DNA of 64,000 nt from Rhipicephalus microplus (GCF_043290135.1 NC_134709.1:105728145-105792144), one strand, 5' to 3'. Positions 22,800-32,854 are shown, counted from the first letter of the stretch. A program made the numbers and translations. The notes: generated by a model not told the origin, from the letters alone.

Positions 22800-23501
22800 C
22801 TACAGTTTACGTCTGACATCTCGCACTTTACGGGAGAAATCTTCACCAATGGAGAACTCTGAACCTTTTAGCTTAGATCCTTGCTTAAGAATTGAGATCA
22901 TGTCCTGTGCGTCTTGCAATTTAAAAATACCTGGTCTAACCTTGTTTGGAGCAGGCCTACCTATTCGATGGATGCGCTCAATCCTAATTGGTTCAAGCTC
23001 CAATAAGTCTTGAATTACTTCTTTGTTGACAACGTGTTCAAGTGTGTCACTGGTCTCGTTGTCCCTTTCCGCTAAGCCGTACACTATTAGGTTTGATTTT
23101 CTACTATGGTTTTCGAGCTGATCAACCTGCTTTTCTAGTTGAAGAATTACGGTGTTCGTAGAAGCTATTTGAGTTTGGCAAGCAGCAATTTTGTTCTCTA
23201 AAATCGTCAAGGCGTCCCATTTTTTCTCTATATTGGTTAGTCGCTTTTCTTTTTTGTCCTTTGTGTCAGTAGCTATGCTCTCTAGTTGTTCAGCAATTTT
23301 AGCCAAATCAGGACCAGGATTGGTCTCAATGTCTCCGCCCAGAAGGAGCAGTTGTCGCAACAAGCCAGAAACATCATAAGACACACCAGAAGACCATGGG
23401 CACGGCAGCACAAGAAAGAATGGGTCGCCTGAGCGAAAGCATTTTCCGTAACGCCTGCTCACCTGTAGAAGGAAGACAAACGGATTTTCAGACCACCGCA
23501 T
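22800..23501 (-). CDS. ORF1 of the CR1/L2-type LINE, 2A-like plus coiled coil
   Basis: I chose the ATG at 23501 (233 aa) because it is the last Met before the conserved part. The frame is open further upstream through the 5' UTR. Residues about 50-64 read LLLLGGDIETNPGP, matching the 2A consensus D-x-E-x-N-P-G-P, which in other LINEs causes ribosome skipping. A coiled coil follows at about 65-140 (heptad-like Leu/Ile, ending in QLEKQVDQLENHSRKSN). Then comes the nucleic-acid-binding segment, IVYGLAERDNE to VRPGIFKLQDAQDM. The protein would bind element RNA. The frame is intact, but ORF2 is not. Confidence 0.75.
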   Translation of the reverse strand: MRWSENPFVFLLQVSRRYGKCFRSGDPFFLVLPCPWSSGVSYDVSGLLRQLLLLGGDIETNPGPDLAKIAEQLESIATDTKDKKEKRLTNIEKKWDALTILENKIAACQTQIASTNTVILQLEKQVDQLENHSRKSNLIVYGLAERDNETSDTLEHVVNKEVIQDLLELEPIRIERIHRIGRPAPNKVRPGIFKLQDAQDMISILKQGSKLKGSEFSIGEDFSRKVRDVRRKL

Positions 23502-23826
23502 ACCGGCTGTGCCGCCGTGTCCAGTGGCCGAGGAGTGAACAGGACGCTCATATATAGCCGGAATCTGCAACGGCGCCGCCTGGACGGCTTTTGGTATCAG
23601 TGATGCCCACGTGGCTGATAGCTGTAGAGGCAGGTGGTCCGGGTATGCAGTTGATGACCGGCAAGGAAAGATGAGACTGGTTGCAGGGTGCGGCGCATGT
23701 GCATCTCCCACTCGCAGATCGAAAGGTTCGGCAAAAAGGGGGCCCAGGAATCCAAGGAACTGTAGAAGGAAGTCAAACGAATTTTCAGACCACCGCGTAC
23801 CGGCTGTGCCGCCATGCCCAGTCGAT
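23462..23826 (-). repeat. Repeated 5' UTR unit with a TATA box
   Basis: A block of about 69 bp occurs at 23758-23826 and again at 23462-23529, spaced 297 bp apart. Both copies contain CGGCACAGCCGGTA(C/T)GCGG and end with TTCCTTCTACAG. In the minus-strand sense, TATATATG lies at 23549-23556, 25-30 bases before the second copy. This fits a monomer whose own end supplies a TATA promoter for a start in the next monomer. The outermost copy has no TATA upstream and sits at the 5' end of the element. Confidence 0.6.
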
Positions 23827-23835
23827 ATGCGGTGG

Positions 23836-24031
23836 CCTGCATCCTGCAAGGCGCTCATCGTCTTCAAGAACACACTCCAACAGTCACTCGTTTTCTACAT
23901 AGTGTGTGCCTTGGACAGTCTTATACACCACCAACACTGCCGTTGGTATCCCCATGAAGTCGCCCGTAATCCACATATGGTCGGCACAGTCTCTGTCCTC
24001 TCGCTGCCACTGCTGTTCTCAGCGCCACAGG
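23836..24031 (-). repeat. 196-bp duplicated piece of CR1 endonuclease sequence
   Basis: This segment is about 95% identical by eye to 25704-25898, inside the CR1 endonuclease region, and in the same orientation. It lies between the RT part of the CR1 copy and the 5' end of the CR1/L2-type LINE, so it is out of order for a CR1 element. Homology starts at CCTGCATCCTGCAAGG and ends at CAGCGCCACA. Confidence 0.85.
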
Positions 24032-25440
24032 AAGACGAAATCCCACGCCGGATTCGAACAATGCTTGTTCCATGCCCGACACGTATAGCAGATATAAAAT
24101 CGGCGAAAGCGGACATCCCTGAAGGAGGCCCCTGCAGACGCCTACCGGATCACTTTCTACATTGCCGAAGTGAGCAATGACGCTATTGCCGGCGTATAGG
24201 CGTCTGACTGTCGCAGACAGGTCTTTCACCATTCCCAGTGTTTCCAGACGGGTGAACAGGTTGTCATGTGGGACGTTGTCGTAAGCTTTCTCCACATCCA
24301 TGAACAGCATAGAAGCGTACGCCATTCTTTTCTGGCGATCTCAGCGCAGTGTATGAGGACAAAAACGTTATCCTCAAGTCGTCGACCTCTGCGAAAACCG
24401 TTCTGCAGTTCTGTCAGCCGCCCTTAGGTTCGGCCCAGTCGCTGATCCAGTCCTTAAGCACACGAGTAAAGGGCGTGTACATGGTGCTGGTGACTGTACG
24501 TGGTCAGTAATCTTGAAGTTTCCCTGCCCCGCCTCCACGCTTGATGATGAGTGATACTCTGCCCCAATGCCAGTCGTCTGAAATGGCCATTCCCGCAACG
24601 ATGTCGCTGAACAGGCCAGCTCGCTGTTGTTTCGCCTCCTGCCGCAAGCACCTAAGTAAGTGAGATGGGATGCCATCTGGCCCCGAGCCTGTTTGGGCTC
24701 AGAGGTGGGACAGAGCACGGTCTATAGAGATATGTCTGAATTCCCATTTTAGGGCTTCTACCTCTGGGGAACCCTGTTCAGTCCTCTCTTCACCACACTG
24801 GGGGTCTCTTTCATCCAACTGGAGCTCCCTCGTGCATCAACGTCCACCATACAGAGCCTTCAGGTGCCCTGCCAAATCCTCCTTCATGGCCTGGGTAGGG
24901 TTGGCGTGGCTGTCTACAATGAACTGGACAGACTGCTTACTCCAGTCCAATGTTCGAACGTAATTCCAGAATTTCCGGGCCGCGTTCCTGCCCTCTGCCT
25001 TAAACTTTTGCAGATACAACGCATTGGACCCGGCAAGTTTAGCCTGCACTAGGGCTGGCATGACGCGCTTAAACTGAAGGTAAGGCTGCCACGCGACGTC
25101 AGTTCGAACAGGGTTTTTCATTTTGACTGCTTGACGATGAGAGCGATTTGCTTCCCGCCGGGCATGCCATGCAGCGGCAACTCTTTGGTCACACTAGGAG
25201 TTTTTTTGGTGGCGTGCAGGTTTCGTGCCACCACAAACCTTATGCATTTCTATGTTGCGACATAGCTCTGACACATACTCTTCGTATGTCTTAGCTTCTT
25301 CCCTTTTCGGGCTCACCTCGAATTGCTCCGCCAGTGTTTGAACTGAGTCACCCAGCAGGTACCTAGTAGAAGTCCCCCTTCGTTCTGTGTTTGGCTCTCG
25401 GTGATAGGCTTTAGAGAAATCCAACTGAAGTCAGTTGTGA
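24032..25440 (-). pseudogene. CR1-type LINE, RT N-terminal and linker region
   Basis: The linker between endonuclease and RT (24837-25121) reads YLQKFKAEGRNAARKFWNYV and TQAMKEDLAGHLKALYGGR, which I associate with CR1-type elements. RT blocks follow in several frames: GPDGIPSHLL near 24650-24690, a degraded LQNGFRRGRRLEDNVFVL near 24340-24410, and MDVEKAYDNVPHDNLFTRL with GLLQGCPLSPILYLLYVSG at 24045-24330. The frames are shifted at least three times. The RT then breaks off at 24032, and its FADD part is at 19363-19764. Confidence 0.75.
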
Positions 25441-25484
25441 TCCCTCCCTTTGCTGTGCGTACCCTCCTCATCCATGTGGAGTCG

Positions 25485-26163
25485 CTAGAAGACTTTCCCC
25501 AGTCCATCGGATGTCAAAGCATAGTCGATAGATGTGGCGCTTTCTTGAGCACACCAAGTGGTTTGACCCTCGCAAAGCGGAATATTGTTTAAAACTTCCA
25601 GCTGTAGACATTCTGACAGTTGGATGAGCAGTTTGCCATTCGCGTCTGAATATCCATCCAACTCGGAAATGTGGCCATTGAAGTCGCCCAGAATTAGCAC
25701 TTCCCTGCATCCTGCAAGGCGCTCATCGTCTTCAAGAACACACTCCAACAGTCGCTCGTTTTCCACATAGTGCGTGCCTTGGACAGCCTTATACACCACC
25801 AACACTGCCGATGGTATCCCCATCAAGTCGCCCGTAATCCACATATGGTCGGCACAGTCTCTGTCCTCTCGCTGCCACTGCTGTTCTCAGCGCCACAAGA
25901 AGCCCACACCACCTCCTTTTCGACATAGACCAGCTCTGTTTTTTGCTCTCCCATTTCAAATCGGGGTAGATGAGTGGCTCCTCAAGTTCGCGGAGATGCG
26001 TTTCAGCTACCGCATAGAGCAACATATGCTCTGCGGTCATAGTACGATAGAGCTCTTGCCATTTCAGCGCATGTCGTGCACCGTTCATATTTGAGAAGCC
26101 CACTCTACAGAGAAGCCGGCGCTTTCGATTCTTCCGTCGGCGTCGCAGACGCGTTCGCACCAC
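25485..26163 (-). pseudogene. CR1-type LINE, AP-like endonuclease
   Basis: The N-terminal part (25789-26163) contains FSNMNGARHALKWQELYR and VAETHLRELEEP, the N- and E-containing active-site blocks of AP-type LINE endonucleases. The C-terminal part (25485-25844) has LILGDFNGHISELDGY and SIDYALTSDGL. A frameshift separates the two near 25900, and the final SDH block is not readable. In a live element this domain nicks the target DNA. Confidence 0.8.
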
Positions 26164-26182
26164 TCCGTCGGCCTCCTACACG

Positions 26183-27440
26183 TCATTTACAGAGTGGGCT
26201 ATTTCTTGGAGAGCACCTTGTCGAGGGTCTTCTTGATGAGCTGGGCAGTCTTCCTTGCTCTGGATCTGGCTGTTCCCTTGCCCACCCTTCCCGTGGTTCG
26301 ACAGCCGATGTCAAGTTGGTTCCCAGCTTCGATGCGGGGGTCAAGGAGGGCCATTGCAGAGGCTTTTGCCGAGGCATCGCGTCTTGGTTTTTGTTGCCCG
26401 TTTTCCCTGTATATGGGGTACCCCATGGCCTAAAAAAGGGGCCGCCACTCTGCCGATGACTCGGCCGACTTCTATTGCTGTCGCCTCGTTATAGTGTAGC
26501 CTGTCGTTTTAGAAACCAGTTGATTGCACCAATTTCGCCAAGTCCAGAAAGCGATTTCCTGTCCTCCGGCACCATTTCTTAATTTTGGCATTGGGAAGCA
26601 CAACAGTCGCCCGTATTTCACCCCCTCCTCTTGCCGTATATCTCTGGAATGCAACAGACAATCGGGCTCCGCGGTCTCCCTCTCTACTGTAAGTTGAGGG
26701 TCTGTGCGATATCATCTGGTTTTCCTCTCAGTACGTCATTTAACCCAGCATGCATGATATACTTTCGCGTGTCCCCTTTAGCTTCCCTGCCGTACTTTCT
26801 TCCATAGGCGATGGCGGCAGCAACCGTCGCAGTTCTGCCAGATATTCATTTAGGAGAGGCCAAGCTCTGCAACAACATTCTCAGCTACATTATCAATATT
26901 CTCATCTCCAACTAGCACCACCTGCCTTTGTGTTCCCATCGGTGGGCAGCTTTGCAAAGAACAAGGGCTCTCAGTCTCGTCCCACTTGTTGCATTCTTTT
27001 GCTTCAATGGGGGGACTTCGTTGGGAGTCGCAGCCAGCACAGTCATATGTTCTTGCGGGTGCGTGCCTTTTCCCGGTGGTTCGCCTTTGCTTACCCAGTG
27101 ACACTTTGCGGTGACTCTGTTGACCAGTGTTACCTGGCTTCGATTTGACGCTCTGTGCTTCAAGCCGCATGCTTGCTGCGCGCATTTCGATGTCTCTCAG
27201 AGTTTCGGGGTGAGATGGCCCAGCACCCAGTTCTGTTTTGCCACGGGAACGATATCCACTGTTGTTGGCTCACTCCTCGGGGTGTGGCACAGTGGTGGAG
27301 GTCACCGAAGTACCCCGTGTTCTATTTGTGTGGTCGCCGACTGCCCCTCTGTGGTCAACTGTGTTGCCACAGACGTGGACGCCTGCTCTCAGCGCTTGTC
27401 GTCCACTGCTGGGGAACCATAGTTATCTGTGGTATCCATA
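26183..27440 (-). pseudogene. CR1-type LINE ORF1 with zinc-finger and esterase-like remnants
   Basis: Minus-strand frames show a Cys-rich stretch (YDCAGCDSQ ... KECNKW, about 26975-27048), VVLVGDENI (about 26903-26922) and HAGLNDVLRGKPDD (about 26705-26752). The last two fit the first and final blocks of the SGNH-type esterase found in ORF1 of CR1-group LINEs, although the nucleophile Ser in GDSN is replaced here by GDEN. A Lys/Arg-rich C-terminus (26199-26426) precedes the endonuclease ORF. The frames are broken. The 5' end of the element is not clear and may lie at or beyond 27440. Confidence 0.6.
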
Positions 27441-27503
27441 GTATGTGCCTTCTGCGCAGCATCTCTCTCGAGATTTTCAGCAGGCGCTGTTTCCCCATTG
27501 TCC

Positions 27504-27798
27504 CGTCCAGTCAAAAAAATTTTGGTGGTGCAATGAGAAAACTACCAATTGACATCAATTGGTTTTCAACCCATTAGAATTTCGCCATAAGTTTGAAACG
27601 TACCAATGATATATCATTGGTGAACCAGTTCATGTACAATTGGTTATAACCATTCAGACAGAACTGGTGGCTGATTGGTTGACCAATTGATGTAGGTGGG
27701 GGACCAATTGGTCATTCAATTGAAGCTCACTGGCGCCCAAATGGCTAACCAGTTAAAGTGAACTGGTGTGTACCTTGTAATCCAGGTAATCCTAAATG
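27504..27798. repeat. Palindromic minisatellite arm A with candidate terminal inverted repeat
   Basis: From about 27540, short units built around AATTGGT / ACCAATT and CTGGT / ACCAG recur every 20-32 bp, for example GATTGGTTGACCAATTGA, then GGTCATTCAATTGAA, then AAATGGCTAACCAGTTAAA. The outer edge is CGTCCAGTCAAAAAA at 27504-27518. Its near-reverse complement lies at 37354-37368. The arm is cut by the LINE insertion at 27799. Confidence 0.65.
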
Positions 27799-27800
27799 AG

Positions 27801-28600
27801 ACTTTTGAGCAGCGGCCGTAGGATTCGGACGTCTACTAAGAATCTGTTCTCTCCGCCACAGACCGGTGCAGTCCGGGTGTTCTAGCCAAGCAGCATTCTC
27901 CCGTGTGCAACCACGCTCGTGTCAACACGAGCCAACCTCCTGTGCCTTCCCTGTGCCTGACTGCGCCGGCGCTGCGTGGCTACCAAAAGTGGCTCTCGGT
28001 GCCTGCGCTACGTGGCTACTGAAAGATCGGCTTCGACTCGCTATCATCGTCTTGTACGACCTTTAGCAATCTGTCATTCGCACGCGGAGCGCTACGGCGC
28101 GTGGTCACCCCTGCGCCTGCGCTGGCCTCATCGGAGGTTATATAAGGAAGTCCCCAGCGCACCCGAACCACTTTTGAGCAGCGGCCGTAGGGTTCGGACG
28201 TCTACTAAGAATCTGTTCTCTCCGCTACAGACCATTGCAGTCCAGGTGTTCTAGCCGAGCAGCATTCTCCCGTGTGCAACCATGCTCGTGTCAACACGAG
28301 CCAACCTCCTATGCCTCCGCTGTGCCTGACTGCGCTGGCGCTGGGTGGCTATCAGAAGTGGCTCTCGGCGCCTGCGCTACGTGGCTACTGGAAGATCGAC
28401 ATCGACTCGCTATCATTGTCTTGTACGACCTTTAGCGACCTGTCATTCGCATGTGGAGCGCTACGGCGCGTGGTCACCCCTGCGCCTGCGCTGGTCTCAT
28501 CGGAGGTTATATAAGGAAGTCCCCAGCGCACCCGAACCACTTTTGAGCAGCGGCCGTAGGATTCGGACGTCTACTAAGAATATGTTCTCTCCGCTACAGG
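27801..28600 (+). promoter_or_regulatory. Tandem 369-bp 5' UTR promoter monomers
   Basis: Monomer 1 is 27801-28169, monomer 2 is 28170-28538, and a 62-bp partial monomer is 28539-28600. Each begins ACTTTTGAGCAGCGGCCGTA. Monomers 1 and 2 each end with TATATAA (28139-28145 and 28508-28514), 31 bp before the next monomer start. That is the normal TATA-to-start distance, so each monomer can launch a transcript at the start of the following one. The first monomer starts exactly at the element's 5' end without a TATA box, as expected if that end is a transcript start. Confidence 0.85.
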
Positions 28601-28690
28601 TTGGTTCTTGTACTATTACTTCCGCTCATGTTGGCTACTCACATGCGGCTGCTGCTCATAAGTGTTGTCTTCTGGTTTTGCTTGCACACC

Positions 28691-29506
28691 ATGCCTACTA
28701 ACACCGAACTTGCTAAGAAAATTGAGCATCTTGAGTCCCTTTTTTATGCTAAACTTGACAATCTTGTTGATGATCTTGTGCCTAAAATATCAAAACATTA
28801 GGAGATCAGAGACTAGGCAATCTTTCTGCACTTGCCGATAGTGTACGTTTCATCAGTGACCAATATGATTCAGCGCGCAAATCTGTAGATGAGCTGGTGC
28901 AGTCAGACAAAGCCCTGAGGGCAAAAATGACAAGTTAACCAAAAAGATTGCAGATATGGAGCAATACAGTAGGCTCAATAACATTGAAATCAAAGGTGTT
29001 CTATGTACACAAGGCGAGGACTGCACTGTTCTTTTGAAAATTATTGGACAAGTGATTGAATGTCCTATTTCATCGACAGATATTGATGCAGTTCATCGCG
29101 GCACCAGTAAAAGAGCTGACAAGTGCATCATCGTCCGCTTTTGTTCACGCGAGAAGAAAAATCAGTTCCGTCGGAAAGCGCGTAAGGCACGACTGCGTGC
29201 TTCCCAGTTAGGACTATCTGGAAGTAATGACAATGCAGTCTTTGTCAATGAACATCTTACCATTGCCAATAAAAAGCTGTTTAGTAAAGCACTTGTTCTA
29301 AAAAAGGAAAAGAAATGGCACTTCCTCTGGACAGAGAATTGTCATATCAAGGCCCTGCAAGACAGAAGACAGCAAGGTATTTTGAATTCATTCGGAACTT
29401 TTTCACGTGACGTTGACAAATTCGGTTCGCTTTTCCCACCTTATAGCTTTCGTCGTGTATCATCATGTCGTTGCTTCCTTTCGAGGAAACTAAATCCCTC
29501 CTTGGT
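28691..29506 (+). pseudogene. ORF1 of the monomer LINE (coiled coil plus FP-like domain)
   Basis: The ATG at 28691 opens MPTNTELAKKIEHLESLFYA, the start of a coiled coil, but the frame stops at 28801. A second frame from 28956 continues with the basic domain: NNIEIKGVLCTQGEDC, DIDAVHRGTSKRADKCIIVR and FVNEHLTIANKKLFSKAL. I associate this domain with the baculovirus FP-type ORF1 of many arthropod LINEs, where it binds nucleic acid. At least one frameshift lies between 28801 and 28956. The 3' end is followed by the TSD of the SINE at 29507. Confidence 0.75.
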
Positions 29507-29519
29507 AATTCCACTTCTT

Positions 29520-29760
29520 GCCCCGCCGCGGTGGTCTAGTGGCTAAGGTACTCGGCTGCTGACCCGCAGGTCGCGGGTTCGATTCCCGGCTGCGGCGGCT
29601 GCATTTCCGATGGAGGCGGAAATGTTGTAGGCCCGTGTACTCAGATTTGGGTGCACGTTAAAGAACCCCAGGTGGTCAAAATTTCCGGAGCCCTCCACTA
29701 CGGCGTCTCTCATAATCAAATGGTGGTTTTGGGACGTTAAACCCCACAAATCAATCAATC
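29520..29760 (+). mobile_element. Full-length Ruka-type SINE with exact 13-bp TSD
   Basis: This is the best-preserved copy in the window. The polymerase III A box TGGTCTAGTGG is at 29532-29542 and the B box GGTTCGATTCC at 29576-29586. The body follows, with TTGGGTGCACGTTAAAGAAC and TGGTTTTGGGACGTTAAACC, and the tail is (TCAA)n. The direct repeat AATTCCACTTCTT is exact at 29507-29519 and 29761-29773. It sits at the ORF1/ORF2 boundary of the LINE and is younger than it. Confidence 0.93.
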
Positions 29761-29773
29761 AATTCCACTTCTT

Positions 29774-30733
29774 CATTGCTGCACATCAATTTGCGTAGTT
29801 TGCCAAAAAAACTACGATAACATTATTGTATTCACTGACTTACTCTGCATTCCTTTTCATTTTTATGTATTACTGAAACATGGCTAGGATCTTGTGATGG
29901 CAATCTGTACTGATTGTGATCGTTTAACTCTGAATATTGTCACCGCGATTCGGGTCGCTACGGCGGCTCGGACATATTTATATCGCCCGAGATAAAGTAC
30001 AAGCGCAGGACTGACCTATCTCTGAATATTCCGAACTGTGAATCTGTATGGATCGAGGCTGCCTTCCCCTCCCTCCTCTGTTAATCTAAATAAAGTGATC
30101 ATTGCATGAATTGACCGTTCTCAATCTTCGTCTATTCCGCATTTTCAACATAACTTAGCTGCTGTATTCGACATTATCACCACAGAAAATAAGCAAGTTG
30201 TTTTGCTTGGTGATATCAACATTAACCTCATGGATACAGATAACAACAGGACCATAGCATATAGTGATTGTTTTCTTGGCTTCGGGCTTGAATACTTAAT
30301 TTTATCCCCTACTCGATTTTCACCAACTGGAACAAGCACGCTCATTGACCACGTATTAAGCAATTTTTCGCCAACCTCTAGCGCAGGAGTCATTGATGTG
30401 TGCATCACTGAACATCATCCTGTCTTTGTAACTTTCGCCGTAAATCTACCTCGCCTTAACACGTGCCATTTCACGTCAACCTTCGATCAGGAAAACTTTA
30501 TCAAGGCAATTCAAGGCTCTGAGTGGTCTTCCATTAGCACCTTAGAAAATCCTGAAGAAGCACTAGGCAACTTCTGCTCCCTATTTCTTAGACCTGTGCA
30601 TTCAAACACTAAAACTGTTAAACGCAAAAAAATATATAGGTTTCAACGTAATCCCTGGTTAACTCGAGGCTTGTTAACTAGTATGCGGAAAAAAGATGGT
30701 CTCTACAGAAAAACAAAAAAAACAGCCATTTAA
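29774..30733 (+). pseudogene. AP-type endonuclease of the monomer LINE
   Basis: Degraded start motifs (INLRSLPK near 29787-29812 and ITETW near 29869-29885) are followed by an open frame at 30203-30733. It has LLGDININLMD, TSTLIDHVLSN and ITEHHPVFVTF, the DFN, DH-containing and final catalytic blocks of the AP-like endonuclease, with the usual SDH replaced by TEH. A basic linker (KRKKIYRFQRNPWLTRGL) follows and ends at TAA. Frameshifts precede 30203. Confidence 0.8.
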
Positions 30734-30929
30734 TGTGAATTTGAGACATAGAAAAAATATAGTAAGATGTCGAATAAACTGCTAAATAATCAAAACGACT
30801 TCATTATGAAAAAGAATTCTTGAAAGCGAGAAATGACCCAAAGAAAAAAACGAAACTTTTCATTGACTTTTTTAACAGACCTCAGGTTAGTAATGTGATT
30901 GATAATATTAGGTATAAACAGCAATCTGT

Positions 30930-32562
30930 ACTGAGTCCTCTGACATAGCCGAGTCTTTTAGTGATTACTTTTATGAAGTATACAATGATAGGCCTAAAGT
31001 ATCCTCGTACACCCTTACCCGCTGTATCCATTCATTCTTTCTATATCCTGTTACCATTGACGAAGTCTATTCTACAATCCTGAGTCTAAAAAACTGTAGC
31101 GCTGGACTAGACAATGTATCGGCGTTTCATTTAAAACTTGCTCCTCCAGACATCTCAGAAGTCTTACGCAATATAATTAATGTCATTTTTAAACATAGTA
31201 TATTTCCGAGCTCACTAAAAAAAGCCAAGTTATACCCAGTACACAAAAAAGGTGACACGACAAATGTCCGTAACTACCGCTTATTTCTATTTTATCTTCC
31301 ATCAGCAAACTTATTGAAATATTATTTCTGAAACGTACTAACAAGTACCTCAATAAAATTAAGCTGTTAAAGCCTTGTCGATTCGGTTTCCGGGCTGGTA
31401 GCTCTACGAATTTAGCATTGCTATCACTAACCGATTTCTTGAAAACGTCCATCAGCAACGGTAATTTCACAGGCTCTGTATTTCTTGATTTCACGAAAGC
31501 CTTTGATACCATTAGTCATAATATTTTATTTAGCAAATAAGAGTCTTTGGGTATCACTGGCCCATCCTTGGCCTTCATAAAATCTACCTTCTTGATCGTG
31601 AACAATCAGTCTGCATCGGGGGCGTGAATTCTAATGTTAAAATAATTATTCAAGGGGTCCCAGAGGGTTCTATTCTTAGACCCTTACTGTTTTGTATCTA
31701 TAATAATGATTTGCCTGACTGCCTTGAAAATTCTAAAGTGATTCTTTACGCTGATGATACGACCATTTCCATCTCGCATAAATCATTACCTACTCTGATC
31801 AATATGTTGAACAAAGAACTGACTAATGTCGTTCAATGGTGTCGCTTGAACAACTTATTGTTAAACCCGCTCAAAACTCAGTTCATGGTTTTAAAACATC
31901 ACAAAAAATGCTACCTTTCATTCCACAAGTGTTCATTGACAATCATTTCATTCCTGCGTCTAACTGCGTGTGTTTTCTGGGCATAAAATTAGACCCTCAT
32001 TTAATGTTCACCAATCATTTTCTTTACGTCAAAAAAAGAGCATTTGGTATAAGATCACTCATCAAATCTCGTCCTTTTTTCACTTGAAGCCTCATTGTCT
32101 TTATACTTTGCCTTCATACATAGTCACATCACCTATGGCATTACATCGTGGGGAAATACATATAACACTGATATTTCGTCTGTACAGCACATTCAGAATC
32201 AGGCCAATCACATTATTACCAACAGTTCATTTTATTCTAATGCTACCCCACTCCTTCAGCCTAACTGTATTATTACTGTGTCTGGTTTATTTAAATTTCA
32301 CTAAATCATATTGTTATATAAACAACTTAACAAACAGCTTGTGTTTGATTTAATCGATGCTAGTTTACTCACTAACATCAATAGCACTAGATTCACCCAC
32401 AGTCACAACTTCCTTTTACCTAAATGTAACACCAATTATGACAAAATGACGTCCGCCTTCATGGTCATTCAATTGTTGAATAACCTGCTCTATACACTAA
32501 AATCATCATCATCTTTTCATGCATTCAAACGTAACCTTAAAAACTTCATCTTGCATAACTAG
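30930..32562 (+). pseudogene. Reverse transcriptase of the monomer LINE
   Basis: Blocks are spread over several frames. LKNCSAGLDNVSAFHLKLA is near 31083-31140, KKGDTTNVRNYR near 31240-31290 and FLDFTKAFDTISHNIL near 31480-31530. The frame 31624-31986 contains IIQGVPEGSILRPLLF and the catalytic box LYADDTTISI. The thumb and C-terminal end is at 32095-32562 (ITYGITSWGN, FHAFKRNLKNFILHN). YADD is intact, but at least four frame breaks destroy the protein. No RNase H follows. Confidence 0.85.
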
Positions 32563-32815
32563 GTTGACAACGATGATTACTTAACGATTCCTATGTATCC
32601 GAGCATGAAATTGAAAAGTCTTTGCAAATTTAGGCTATTTCTTTATGGCGTGATTATGTTTTACTTGTATAACTTATTACTATTGTTCTTGTGTCACATA
32701 CTGACTGCCTTTTTGTTTACTTGATGTTATTTTATGTAAGTTCACTGTTTACTTTTCACTTTTGTTGCGTATTTTACGTGCAGTTATATTTAATAATTTT
32801 ATTGTTATTGTTACC

Positions 32816-32854
32816 CGAGGGTCCCACTGCAGTCGCTTGACTTTGGGACCCTCG
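32816..32854 (+). repeat. 3' UTR hairpin of the monomer LINE
   Basis: CGAGGGTCCC (32816-32825) is the exact reverse complement of GGGACCCTCG (32845-32854), leaving a 19-nt loop. It lies about 60 bases before the 3' end of the element and could be the structure recognised by the RT. The perfect stem in an otherwise decayed copy suggests that it was under constraint. Confidence 0.8.

Larger units (their letters stand above)
19765..23835 (-). mobile_element. Near full-length CR1/L2-type LINE with a 2A-like ORF1 (dead)
   Basis: From high to low coordinates, this element has a 5' UTR with a repeated unit (23826 to 23462), ORF1 with a 2A-like motif, ORF2 with an AP-type endonuclease and RT, and a 3' UTR ending in AAATAAAATAAATAAAAG near 19768. 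It interrupts the CR1 LINE whose parts lie on either side. ORF2 is broken by a small deletion between endonuclease motifs (about 22420), by a damaged stretch before the RT palm (20720-20834), and again near 20500 and 20255. I could not identify a TSD. Confidence 0.85.

Noticed and set aside
22800..23873. Extending LINE ORF1 upstream to 23873 (357 codons)
   Set aside because: The upstream 124 codons lie in the repeated 5' UTR and in the CR1-derived piece, so the open frame there is probably incidental.
19760..24035. Target-site duplication around the CR1/L2-type LINE
   Set aside because: I compared both flanks and found no direct repeat. The chimeric 5' end obscures the true boundary.
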